Positions 37,231 through 47,434 of a stretch of 64,000 nt of DNA are shown here, in pieces. Both the position numbers and the translations under genes were made by a program. The stretch is from positions 124,001 to 188,000 of the forward strand of contig WHUZ01000004.1 in assembly GCA_015179045.1 (NCBI GenBank), in the 5' to 3' direction. Every line of letters starts with the position of its first letter. The stretch's first letter is position 1. Source of the stretch: Kalaharituber pfeilii (Eukaryota > Ascomycota > Pezizomycetes > Pezizales > Pezizaceae). The notes beneath the pieces are model-generated. The model had not been told where the DNA came from. It made no database searches and saw only the letters and a list, made by a program, of their open reading frames with translations.

Positions 37231-37310
37231 TTTTTCCTCTTCTTGGCGTGACACTGGAAGTTTTCCGACTGGATAAGAAAGTGAAGCCTGGAGTTCATCC
37301 GATTTGATAA
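37231..37310 (+). promoter_or_regulatory. Helitron regulatory module, copy 1 (upstream of companion gene)
   Basis: It is nearly identical to 39136-39217 over tggcgtgacactggaagttt, tccgactggata and aagtgaagcctggagt. It is followed by repeat units and a CTCGATAGG-type block before the companion gene's ATG. A promoter or 5'-terminal role is inferred from position only. Confidence 0.6.
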
Positions 37311-37600
37311 GTATTTTTTTGGGTTACTTCAAATTGAAGTCGGTTTCTCAATTTGCGTTCAATATTATATCATAGTAGTGCTATCGTGACACTAGTGAAA
37401 ATCTTTACGTAAGTATTTTTTTGGGTTACTTTTCTTATTTTTCGTTCAATATTATATCATAGTAGTGCTATCATGACACTAGTGAAACGCCATAGTCTTT
37501 ACGGAAGTATTTTTTTTTGGTTACTTTTCTTATTTTTCGTTCAATATTATATCATAGTAGTGCTATCATGACACTAGTGAAACGCCATAGCCCATAGGGC
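37300..37600 (+). repeat. Array of ~95-105-bp hairpin-bearing repeats, copy 1
   Basis: Three units share 'aagtatttttttgggttact', 'ttcgttcaatattatatcat' and 'agtgctatYRtgacactagtg'. The palindromic acttcaaattgaagt is present in full only in the first unit. Confidence 0.85.
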
Positions 37601-37615
37601 GGCAAAAAAAAAATC

Positions 37616-37767
37616 TTGCTCGATAGGTTAGTGGGCCAGCTCCTGCTCGATAGATTTAAGAGCCAACTCCTACTTGATAGAGCTCTAAACCAGCTCCTGT
37701 TCGATACAGTACATCTGCTGTCTACTAAACCAGCTCCTGTTCGATACAGTACATCTGCTGTCTACTA
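37616..37767 (+). repeat. CTCGATAG/CAGCTCCTG repeat block, copy 1
   Basis: Short repeats of the type 'ctcgataggttagtgggc' and 'cagctcctgctcgatag' recur, followed by a 42-bp exact tandem duplication containing cagctcctgttcgatacag. A related block lies at 39735-39830. Confidence 0.75.
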
Positions 37768-37838
37768 CGATTTCCCTCCACTGCTTATACTACATAATAC
37801 TGCTTACACGTTTCCATTTTATCCATCAACTATACAAG

Positions 37839-38909
37839 ATGCCTCAGCTATATAGTGCTATTTTGCATACTTCTACCCCAATATACTCAATTCATACGGA
37901 TTCTATACAAAAATCTATATATACCCGGCGGTTAGAAGGGGAAATTTGGATCGATTCGAGCTATAATATAATATCGGTGGATTCGAATAAATCTTTACCA
38001 TTGGATATTTACAAGTATTTTCCAAAAAATGCTGGAATTCCAATTCAGAATTCATACATCTTCGCCGATGGGATATTCATAGTGAAAAAAAATCGATAAT
38101 TTACTAAGTTTCCAATTACGAGCACTTTATATATCCCAGTATGTAATTTCTATTTATTGAATTTTATTACTACCATTATCTGCTAACTAGAGAAAAAAAA
38201 ATAGGTATGGTAATCCGAATGACGAAGATTATATAGCCAAATGTCCTCAGCCTCAATCTTCGACTCTTAATATCATTGGAGTCGTTGGGAAAACCTTTGA
38301 TGTTCATAGTGATATCAAAGATTATAATCCTCGCTCATTTGAGTTAAATACTTCGATTTTTGATACTCGAGAATCCCCTGCTTTATATACAGTTATGTGT
38401 TTTATTCCACAGGATACCAGGTTTCAAAATACTTCTTTACCTACCTCTCGAGCTCCTGTTTCTATTTTTGGAATTATTATAGGAATTCATACTCCGAGTA
38501 ATAATATTGCTGTATTGCTTTCTGATATTGTTTTTTTGTCTGCTCGAAATGCAATTGATTTTTGCGATACTACTACTGATGAAGGATTACAAGACTCTAA
38601 GTCTTCAAGCCCAAAACGAAAATGGGACAAGTGGAGAAAAAATACAGGAGTTGAACAAAAAAGCAAAAGGGTAAAAGTGAGTTCAGTTAATATACCTTCT
38701 TTATCTCCAATGTCATCAATTATAGTTTCATCGGAGCAGACAAATTCTACTTTAGTTGGACAGAGAAATACAAGTACGATGTCTAATATATCAGTACCAT
38801 AAGATATATTAGATATTTCTCGAGAGGAGGATAATATTTGTGAAGAGGGGATGGATGTATTATCAGTTTACACTAATACTATTATTTCGTCACCTGAGGC
38901 AGATTCTTG
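37839..38909 (+). pseudogene. Helitron companion gene, unrecognised, frameshifted
   Basis: The start MPQLYSAILHTSTPIYSIHT is at 37839. The frame runs to an A8 tract at 38085-38092. Reading on with one A fewer gives IVKKIDNLLSFQLRALYIS, and the following intron (gtatgt at 38139 to tag at 38204, with gctaac branch) then joins in phase to YGNPNDEDYIAKCPQPQ. The rest includes IIGVVGKTFDVHSDI, CFIPQDTRFQNTSLPTSRAP, VSIFGIIIGIH and IAVLLSDIVFLSARN, then a Lys-rich and Ser-rich tail. TAA at 38800-38802 ends the frame, but the same frame continues with acidic residues to tandem stops at 38904-38909. The beta-rich pattern could be an OB-fold, which would suit a single-stranded-DNA-binding partner of the Rep protein. 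This is inference; the family is not recognised. Confidence 0.6.
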
Positions 38910-38913
38910 ATAG

Positions 38914-38915
38914 CA

Positions 38916-38960
<45 letters not shown>

Positions 38961-38962
38961 TA
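38914..38962. repeat. (AT)n microsatellite and T tract
   Basis: An AT run of about 15 units is followed by about 19 T, just after the companion gene. Confidence 0.9.
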
Positions 38963-39135
38963 ATATTAATTCTATACTGCACTAATACTCTAGCACATAC
39001 AATGAAGAACCTTCTTCTCTTCTCTTCTTTTCGCATTCGCACTCGCATTTTCTAATACGTTCGTTCCGCCAGTTCTCACCGCTCCGGTCCATCGCAAGGC
39101 AGTAGTTGATACTATTTGTCTATCTTACACTGTAT

Positions 39136-39217
39136 TCTTCCTCTTTTTGGCGTGACACTGGAAGTTTTCCGACTGGATAAATAGAAAGTGAAGCCTGGAG
39201 TTTATCCGATTTGATAA
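39136..39217 (+). promoter_or_regulatory. Helitron regulatory module, copy 2 (upstream of RepHel)
   Basis: It is the second copy of the module at 37231-37310, placed before the second repeat array and the RepHel start. Its role as promoter is inferred. Confidence 0.6.
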
Positions 39218-39289
39218 TTCGGTGAAGCCTGTCTAATATTCACGATATATTCAGGATTGTCTGTTGGTAATTACTATAATTTTTGATTT

Positions 39290-39660
39290 TGTAGTGCTAT
39301 CGTGACACTAGTGAAAATCTTTACGTCAGTATTTTTTTGGGTTACTTCAAATTGAAGTTGGTTTCTTATTTTTCGTTCAATATTATATTATAGTAGTGCT
39401 ATCGTGACACTAGTGAAAATCTTACGTAAGTATTTTTTTGGGTTACTTCAAATTGAAGTTGGTTTCTTATTTTTCGTTCAATATTATATCATAGTAGTGC
39501 TATTATGACACTAGTGAAAATCTTTACATAAGTATTTTTTTGGGTTACTTCAAATTGAAGTTGGTTTCTTATTTTTCGTTCAATATTATATCATAGTAGT
39601 GCTATCGTGACACTAGTGAAAATCTTTACGTAAGTATTTTTTTGGGTTACTTCAAATTGC
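39290..39660 (+). repeat. Array of ~102-bp hairpin-bearing repeats, copy 2
   Basis: The tagtgctat start recurs at 39292, 39394, 39495 and 39597, a period of 101-102 bp. Most units contain acttcaaattgaagt (palindromic) and TAGTG...CACTA. Confidence 0.9.
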
Positions 39661-39734
39661 TTCGTGTTATATAGTCATTCTTTTAGTGTGTTAGTTAGTT
39701 TACATATACCTCGCCATAACTGGATCCACTCCAA

Positions 39735-39830
39735 CTCGATAGGTTACTAGATCAACTTCTGCTTGCTCGAGTAGGTCTTTACATCAGCTCTTGCTCGATA
39801 GGTTAGTAAGTTAGCTTCTGCTCAGTAAAT
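39735..39830 (+). repeat. CTCGATAGG repeat block, copy 2
   Basis: Related short repeats include 'aactcgataggttactag' and 'cttgctcgataggttag'. They match the block at 37616-37767 and sit in the same relative position. Confidence 0.65.
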
Positions 39831-40038
39831 TAATGAAAATATAAGCTACTCGGCTCATAAGAATATGGCTAATAATAAGAATCTACACTATTTAGTTAGC
39901 TAATAAACTAATAGGTGTGGCACTAGATAGAGTACCTAATAATCTATTTAAAGCGTACGATAAACCACTTAATAATATATTCTACAGTTAATAGTTATTC
40001 ATTCAAGTACAAGTTTTTTAATATTAAATCTCTTACAA

Positions 40039-42494
40039 ATGCCTATTCTTCGAACCCAACGACAGCAAATCCGCCGGCAGATCCGCCGGCAGCAGTCTCA
40101 AATATTACAACAGCAGATACAACAGGAGCATGTGCAACCTCGTCAACAAGTCCGACATTTACAACAAATCCGGCCACAGCAAGCTCAACCACAGCAAGCA
40201 CAACTACAGCAGGTGCAACCACAGCAGATACAACTACAGGAAGCATTACAGCAAGTACAACAGCAAGTATGGCAACAACAAGCACAACAGCAAATACGAC
40301 AACAGCACATACAACCACAACAGGTAGAACAGCAGCAGGTACAACAACAACAACAACAAGTACAATCCCAACAAGTACCACAGCTGCAACCACGACAGCA
40401 GCAACCACGACGGCAGCAACCACGACAGCAGCAACCACGACGGGAGCAACCACGACGGCAGCAACCACGACGACAGCAACCACCACAGCAGCAACTTCCT
40501 TGGTGGGATAAATTACCATTGGATATCGAATATTTTACTATAACATCTATATCTTGGTCACATATCTGTACTTTCTGTAATACACAACTTTTAAATACAG
40601 AAAAAAATGGGTGGTGTTGCGAGAAAGGGAAGTATAATCTACCTCTATTACGTCCTTTACCTGTTACCTTTCAGGATTTACTGCATAATAATTTAATTAA
40701 TTTTTCTGCACTATCACGAGTAGCAAATAATCTTTTTGCTTTTACTGCAATTGGATCAACAGGAGAATTCATCCACTACCATGGACCTGCGAATGTAGCA
40801 ATAACTGGACGAGTATATCATCGTCTTCTCGATTTAGAGACAGGAAACCATTCATTACGTTGGTTTTTATATGACAGTTCTTCCCGTGCATCAATTGGTA
40901 AATAACATGGTTTACCTAGCTGGGTAATTAATATACTTGCACAAACCTTACAGGCAGTTAATCCATTTATTATTCAACTACGTAATGCTATTCAAACAGT
41001 TCCTGACAGACAAGAACCTCTTGCAATTGAACTAACTATTCCACCAGGTGCATCAGAAGTTGCAGCTATCATCAATGCGTACAACCTCACTCATGTTGAA
41101 TCTCGCAAAATTGTCGTTTACCATAAAGGTCCTGTCTCTGCACAATTCATCAATATCTTATCTCCTCAGTATGAACCTTTACAATATCCAATATTATTTC
41201 CCCGAGGTGATTTAGGATAGTGTCTTGAACTAAAAAAGCAGAAATTAACACAATGCGCATATTATCGATACCGGCTACTTACAGAGCCTCGATTTCGGCA
41301 ACTAGGTCACCTAACCTGTGAATATGTAGTAGATATGTATTCACGAGCAGAAGAAGAAAGACTAAACTATCTTTTACAAGGCCGTCAACAACAACAACAG
41401 CTACAATCTGGAACCGAATCTTCAGGATGCTATAATATGCTTCCTATCTCATTTTTAGGATTCCGTGCTTGGGCAGCAGAGCAGGTTGCTGATGCATTAG
41501 CTTTAGCAAGGCAATATGGAAAACCTTCATTCTTTATTACTATGACAACTAATCCTCATTGGCCTGAAATTGAATCTTGCTTACAACCAGGACAAACTGC
41601 TGCTGATATTCCTGAAGTTGTTTGCCGGGTATTTAAAGCCCGCTTATCTTTATTATTTAAGCTTTTATATCAATATTTTAAAAAAATTATATATATGGTA
41701 CGAGTGGTTGAATTTCAGAAAAGAGGGTTACCTCACTGTCATATACTTTTCAAGGTTTACCCTGAACTCCCTTTTGAGAAAATTGATCAAGTTGTTGTTG
41801 CTGAACTTCCAAATCCTTCTATATCTCCAAAGCTTTATAACTTAGTACGAAGATTTCAGATACATCCTACTAACTGTTTATCTACTACTTATAGTAGATG
41901 TAATAAGAATAGTAAATGTTGCTTTGGATTTCCACACCCAATTCAAGAAAATACTACTCTTGATGAACTTGGTCGAGTACACTATCGCCGACGATACTCT
42001 CAGGATCAATGGGTTGCTTCTTATATTCCTTTTTTAGTTAAAGCTCTTGAGTATCATATTCATGTTGATATATGTTTTACTGTTCATGCATTTATGTATT
42101 TATATAAATATTTGTTTAAAGGCCCTGATCATACAAGATTTTTAATTCAGCATGCTAATAATAATACAGACATTGAAGAAGCTGATGAATTTCAGAATTA
42201 TATTAATGGACGTTATTTATTATCTGCTGAAGCTATTTGGAGAATTTTTAATTTTCATATTACAAGGCAAACACCTGCAGTTATAGCACTTCCTGTTCAT
42301 TTACCTTCTCAAAATTTATATCAAATGTCTCGCCAAACTGAGATATCAAATGCTTCTGATCTTCTACGTTATTTTGCTAGACCCAAGCTTCCTTAATTTC
42401 AATCATTAACTTATATTGAATTCTTTTCCCAATATAGACATATATCTGTTAGTTCTCGACCAAATAGTATTTTAAAAGCTAATGAATGGTTTGA
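40039..42494 (+). pseudogene. Helitron RepHel, N-terminal and Rep part
   Basis: One frame runs from ATG 40039 to the LTR insertion, with only three stops: TAA 40903, TAG 41218 and TAA 42394. A Gln-rich leader of about 150 residues from CAR codons is followed by a zinc-finger region (CTFCNTQLL, WCCEKGKYNLPLL) and FAFTAIGSTGEFIHYHG. The Rep domain follows: FFITMTTNPHWPEI, the HUH motif in GLPHCHILFKV, and the two-tyrosine motif YLYKYLFKGPDH. In Helitrons this part nicks DNA and drives rolling-circle transposition. All catalytic residues I can see are present, so damage is limited to the stops and the insertion. The stops suit C-to-T change at CpA on one strand or the other. A further piece, KANEWFEQ, abuts the LTR. 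Confidence 0.85.
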
Positions 42495-42499
42495 ACAAC

Positions 42500-43155
42500 T
42501 GTTAGCGTAGGCGTCGCTGGACTCGTGAGAGAGACTCTTGAGGTGACTCCGGGTTCACGAAGGCAGCGAAGCGGACGACAAAAGGTTACGCGAGAGCGTT
42601 AAGTGAGAGTTCAACTTAGAACACTGCTTGTGTCTTGATTTTCTTCTAGCTAACTGTTCAGCTCGTTTATATAGACTTCCGGCCGTCATACATGACTAGT
42701 CAATTGACAGTAACATGACGATAAACATGCTAAGGCATACAGGCAGAGAAACGTAACAGAGAACACGCATCAGGAAGGTCCGTAATAGCAGGAAAGGCGT
42801 GGACGTAATGGAGGCATGCATTAGGAAGGTCTGCGGTAGCCGGAAAGGCGTGAACGTAATGGAGGCATGCATTAGGAAGGTCTGCGGTAGCCGGAAAGGC
42901 GTGAATGTAATGGAGGCATGCGTTAGGAAGGTCTGCGGTAGCCGGAAAGGCGTGAACGTAATAGAAACATGCATCAGGAAGGTCTGTGATGCATGTGCGC
43001 ATATTGGTAGGCCATGTGCAACTTCAACACACACTTCAGTAGGCAACCGCCGTTTACCAGTGGACGTTGCCTAGTGGTGATCAGTCACATCTTTAGCATA
43101 CGTCTCTGGCGGTGCTTCCGGAACCGACTCCGTAAGTCTTACCTTAGCCGTAACA
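42500..43155. mobile_element. Solo LTR with 5-bp target duplication
   Basis: The element starts tgttagcg and ends ccgtaaca, giving a TGTTA...TAACA edge pair. It is flanked by acaac at 42495-42499 and 43156-43160. It is 656 bp long, with a TATA-like ttatataga near 42668 and a 51-bp tandem repeat inside. No internal retrotransposon sequence is present, so it is a solo LTR left by recombination. It splits the Helitron RepHel frame; the frame continues if the LTR and one acaac are ignored. Confidence 0.88.
42768..42991. repeat. 51-bp minisatellite inside the solo LTR
   Basis: Four full units and part of a fifth share 'ggaaggtctgcggtagccgg' and 'aaaggcgtgaacgtaatgga'. Because 51 is a multiple of 3, a repetitive open frame results; it is not taken as a gene. 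Confidence 0.92.
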
Positions 43156-45054
43156 ACAACCTCAAGGTATTGATTTTCATGGGCTGTCTTTTCCTTTACA
43201 AATTGTTAAAAAAAGAGTGAAAGGACCAATTATCTGTCGTTTAAGATCTGTTCCCCCTAAAGTCGGTGAGCTTTTTTATCTCCGAGCCTTACTTCTACAT
43301 AAATATGCATTTTCATTTCGTGATCTACAGACAGTTGATGGTATTATTTATTCTACTTTTCAAGAAGCTGCCAAAGCTCTCGGTCTTTTTGAAAATGAAC
43401 ATGAAGCTCATCAAGCTCTCAATGAGGCTATGAGCTTATATTATCGTCCTAACCAACTGCGGTTTCTCTTTGCTCATCTTCTTCTTGATATACCAACTCC
43501 CGCTCTTTTATTATGGGATACTTTTAAGACTTATCTCTGTGCAGATTTTTTAGTTAATGTCCGTACAAGTACTACTACTCTTTCCGAAGCTGCTATTGAA
43601 GCTACAGGGTATGATAAAGGATTACGGGCAATAGCCACAATTTTATCAACACAGGGTGCGTCTTTATCACAGTTTGGATTACCAGAACCTAGAAATACTA
43701 GAAACTCGGAACTACAATTCGAACAACAAACTCTCCAAACTGAAAACTATTCCTATGACCTGTCAGCAATCCAATTAACTTCCGAGCAACAAACGATATT
43801 CAGTACAATTCTTCACGATATCCAACAACAAAACCACCATCATTATTTTATCGATGCACGAGCAGGTCGGGGGAAAACTTTTGCCGTTCAAGTGTTGGTG
43901 AATTATTTGCGTGCTCAACAATACATTGTATTAATTTGTGGAACAACAGCTTTAAGTATTATTATATATCCTAGAGGAAGAACAGCACATTCAGCCTTCG
44001 GAATTCCAGTTACTGAAAATAATACCGAACTCACATCAACAATTGGGAAAAATTCATCCCGTGCCGAGTTCTTAAGACATGCTCGACTTATTGTCTGGGA
44101 AGAATTACCAATGGCAAACAAAACAGCTTTAGAATGTGCTGACCAGTTATTACGCTATATAAGAGATAACGATATACCCTTTGGCAATTGTACATTTGTT
44201 GGCTTAGGTGACTTTCGCCAAGTTGGACCTGTTGTTCGTGGTGGTGGAATGTCTGAAGTATTAGCAAGTAGTGTCAAATTTTCACATTTGTGGAAAGAAT
44301 TTATTAGCCTTGCTCTTACTATTCCGATCCGAGATGGTCAAGATCCTGCTTATTCACAATGGGTGGATTCTATTGGAAATGGAAATCCGGATACCTCGAA
44401 ATATGAAGTTAATATAGCCCACATACAGTCCTTTACAACTCACGAGGAAGCTATTGAATTCTTATACCCTATACCAGTATTATTAAATCCTGAAGAAGCT
44501 ATTCGACGGAATTTCCTAAGTCCCTTTAATAACTCAGTACAAGAATTCAATAGTAAAATAATAGATATACTTCCTGGTGTGGCCTGTAAGTATTCTACGA
44601 TTCCTAACTATATGTAATAGATATATATTAAATAGAAAATAGATACATACCATAGTTACGACCGAATTAAAGAAGCTGAAGAAAATCAACCAGGTCCCAA
44701 TGGTCCACCACCTGCCAGCATTGCTCCCGATTATCTTGCACTCTTAAATGATTCTGGAATTCCTCCACATTCTCTTCACCTTAAGTCCTTAATGATATGC
44801 AACCTCGCACGCAACCTATCGATAGAAAAAGGATTAGTGAAGAATGCCCGAGTTATTGTTCAACGCTGCCATAAGAATTTTGTGGTTGTAAGGCTAATCT
44901 CCACAAACTCTGCAAACTCAAATCTAATACGACATACAAATACCGAATCTGATACAGATATTTGCTTACCTCGCATCACCTTCACCTTCAAGCCAAAATT
45001 CTGCTCATGGAGTGTTGAACGTCGGCAATTTCCTTTGCGCCCTGCATATGCAAC

Positions 45055-46220
45055 TGTGCCGGGCCATTCGTAACAAACGTTCCAGTGGCCACTGGCCCGG
45101 ACCAGTGGCCACTAGCCCGGACTACTCAACGGAACGCTGGTTAGTGACTGGCCCGGGCCACTCAGAATTTGAATTTTCTTATTCTACCTACAATTTACCC
45201 TCTCACACTCTCACACACACTCGCGTGTCCACACATCCACTGTTTGAAAAAAACAGCATCGCGACAGGAAAAACAGCTCCAACAAAGAACTCCTCCAACA
45301 GCAAAAAAAAGCTCTACCAAGGACCCCTCCAGCGACAAGAAAAAACAGCTTCATCAAGGACCGTCTCCGGCGGAAAAAAAAAAAAAAAGCAGCAGCAGCA
45401 GCAAGGACCCCTCCAGCGACAGGAAAAAAAAGCTTCAAGGACCCCAGCGACAGGATATAACAGCTTTATCAATGACCCCTCCAGCGACAGGAAAAATCAG
45501 CTTCATCAAGGACCCCTCCGGCGACAGGGCAAAAAAAAAAATACAGCTTCATGAATGACCCCCTCCGGCGACAGGAAAAACAGCTTCATAGACCCCTTCG
45601 GCGAAAAAAAAAAAACAGCTTCATAAAGGACCCTCCGGCGACAGGAAAAAACAGCTACATTAAAGGCCCCCTTCTGAACCTCTTGCTAAAGCATTGTTAT
45701 CACATCTAGTATGGTCTGATCCTTTGTCTTCTGAGGTTCCATTCGATATCTGTTTGTGTGGTCCCGAGATTGAATATATAGCTCGAATTGATGGCGAATT
45801 TTGGGTGTAAAAGGCTCCATAGGTAAAGATTGTTAAGGAAAGAGGCTGAAAAGTAATTACCAGTTTAGGTAAATAAGATAGGCTTGGTGTTGTATACTAG
45901 AGAAGTGTATGGAACAGAATGCGATATATGTAGAATACATTCAAAATACCGACAGCATGGAAAAATATCAAGTTTAAATACTTGAGTAAATAAACAAAAA
46001 AATAAACAAATGATTTAGACAATTACAATTTCGAACCTTCTAGGATTTTAACAGCCACCAACATACCAACATTCTGTTGTAGTTCTGTGCGCAGAACAAA
46101 AAGGTCAATGCATTGTACTAGTGTGTGATCATGAACCAGCGTTCCGTTGAGTAGTCCGGGCTAGTGGCCACTGGTCCGGGCCAGTGGCCACTGGAACGTT
46201 GTTACGAATGGCCCGGCACA
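45055..46220. mobile_element. Non-autonomous TIR transposon, 88-bp ends, CAAC duplication
   Basis: The left end 45055-45142 and right end 46134-46220 are near-perfect inverted repeats (one A inserted on the left), beginning tgtgccgggccattcg. The flanks are caac at 45051-45054 and 46221-46224. The ends themselves contain the palindromic ccagtggccactgg in varied copies. The interior is a purine-rich minisatellite plus AT-rich DNA without a transposase. The family is not recognised; a 4-bp duplication is unusual for common fungal Tc1/mariner or hAT elements. Confidence 0.88.
45260..45670. repeat. Imperfect ~35-bp minisatellite inside the TIR element
   Basis: Units share 'cagcttcatcaaggacccct', 'ccggcgacaggaaaaa' and variable A tracts. 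Open frames here on both strands are repeat by-products. Confidence 0.8.
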
Positions 46221-46431
46221 CAACCACCATCAATAGCTGCCAGGGATTAACTTTAAATCGTGTCGTTTTAGATTTAACTATACCTGTTTTTGCTCATGGT
46301 CAATTATATACCAGTGTTTCTAGAGTTCGTAAACTTGAAGATATCGCAATTCTGAAATTATTACCTCCTAATCAGCCTGTTTCTCTAAATCAAAACACGA
46401 CTACAAATATCGTATATCAGCCTCTCATTCA

Positions 46432-46435
<4 letters not shown>

Positions 46436-46463
<28 letters not shown>
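46436..46463. repeat. A tract after helicase stop
   Basis: A run of about 28 A directly follows the helicase stop codon. It separates the plus-strand helicase from minus-strand open frames. Confidence 0.9.
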
Positions 46464-46470
<7 letters not shown>

Positions 46471-46472
46471 AA

Positions 46473-47000
46473 TTATTCCTCTATTTCTTCTACCTCTTCG
46501 TCGTTAAGTACTATATCATCCATTTCCTTTTTACTAATCAATCCTTCATGATATTTTTTCCATATTGATTTCAACCTGTTAGATATCGCAAAACTCAAAA
46601 CAATCTGCTCAAAACATCCTGAATTTGCCATCTCGAAAAATAATACAACTATCAACTGCTTGCTGTACACGAATATGGTATTGCACCAACTTCAAAACTA
46701 GCAGTACCATTACCATATAAACGTGATGTTGTCCATATTGGCAAATATATAGTTCCATTCTTTTCATTATGCATATATCGTGCATAATTAATAGCTGTCT
46801 GCCCTGATGGTGGGGCAAAAGGTTGCCGCCAAAAGGTATGTTTCAATCCACCCACCGGTCAACAGGTAGCTATCTGCTTCATCATACTTGCTAAAACTTT
46901 CTGCACTCGGAATATCCCACTGCTGAATAAAAGAAAGTACTGCTTCACTCATTTGTTCAACTATAATCGAATAATCCAAAAAAGATCCCAAATGATACAA
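46473..47000 (-). pseudogene. Possible frameshifted minus-strand gene in Helitron 3' part
   Basis: Three overlapping minus-strand frames look protein-like in sequence order. They are DYSIIVEQMSEAVLSFIQQW and DIPSAESFSKYDEADSYLL (from 47000), KHTFWRQPFAPPSGQTAINY and NEKNGTIYLPIWTTSRLYGN (from 46855), and FAISNRLKSIWKKYHEGLIS with an acidic tail (to 46473). Frame changes near 46850 and 46670 could be indels or unseen introns. I do not recognise the protein. It faces the helicase gene tail to tail. Confidence 0.35.
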
Positions 47001-47084
47001 ACAATACTCCTAAATTCTTATATACAGGTTTAAAAAGGGTATATCCGTATACACGAATGTAACAGCAAATATAGCAGTAAATAA

Positions 47085-47245
47085 CTATACACGGGCCGCA
47101 GACGTGTAGCCGCAAATGTGTAGCCACAAACATGCAGCCGCAGACGTGTAGCTGCAGACATGTACCCGCAGACGTATAGCCGCAGACGTGAAACCGTGAA
47201 CATATAGCCGCAGAGGTATAACCGTGAATGTGTAACCCTGAACAC
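47085..47245. repeat. ~18-bp minisatellite
   Basis: Degenerate units of the type 'gtgtagccgcagac' repeat about eight times, close to the proposed Helitron 3' end. Confidence 0.8.
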
Positions 47246-47419
47246 CGACGTAATTGTGAGCGTAATTGTACTCGTGGTAGTAGTATTTGTGGTGCCTATA
47301 TTTGTGGTGGTTGTACTCATGATTCTGTAGCACACTAAAATTTTCTTTACTACCAAGACAAGATAGGTACCATAACTACATGGATGTTATTACCTAACAC
47401 AAATTTAAACACAAACGAG

Positions 47420-47434
47420 GCGGCCGGAGGCCGC
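47420..47434. repeat. GC-rich hairpin, candidate Helitron 3' terminal hairpin
   Basis: A perfect inverted repeat gcggcc-gga-ggccgc lies in AT-rich DNA, 8 nt before CTTG|T. The position and spacing suit a Helitron terminator hairpin. Confidence 0.6.

Larger units (their letters stand above)
43161..46435 (+). pseudogene. Helitron RepHel, Pif1-type helicase part
   Basis: The frame resumes after the LTR with IDFHGLSFPLQIVKKR. It continues KVGELFYLRALLLHKYAFSF, DLQTVDGIIYSTFQEAAKAL, Walker A DARAGRGKTF, motif VWEELPMANK, GLGDFRQVGPVVRGG and PIPVLLNPEEAI. A 57-nt intron (44586-44642, gtaagt...aaatag) joins in phase to YDRIKEAEENQPGPNG. The gene is then split by an inverted-repeat element at 45055-46220. 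Beyond it comes the last helicase motif, TINSCQGLTLNRV and YTSVSRVRKLEDIAIL, ending with TAA at 46433 before an A tract. Pif1-type helicases unwind DNA during rolling-circle transposition. Ignoring the insertion and one CAAC duplication (1,170 nt, a multiple of 3) leaves the reading frame intact. Confidence 0.85.

Noticed and set aside
40043..40519. Val/Ala-rich and Leu/Trp-rich antisense open frames opposite the Gln-rich leader
   Set aside because: They are by-products of the CAR repeat, with no domain and no start context.
42696..43074. Repetitive open frames in the solo LTR
   Set aside because: They are generated by the 51-bp minisatellite, whose unit is a multiple of 3.
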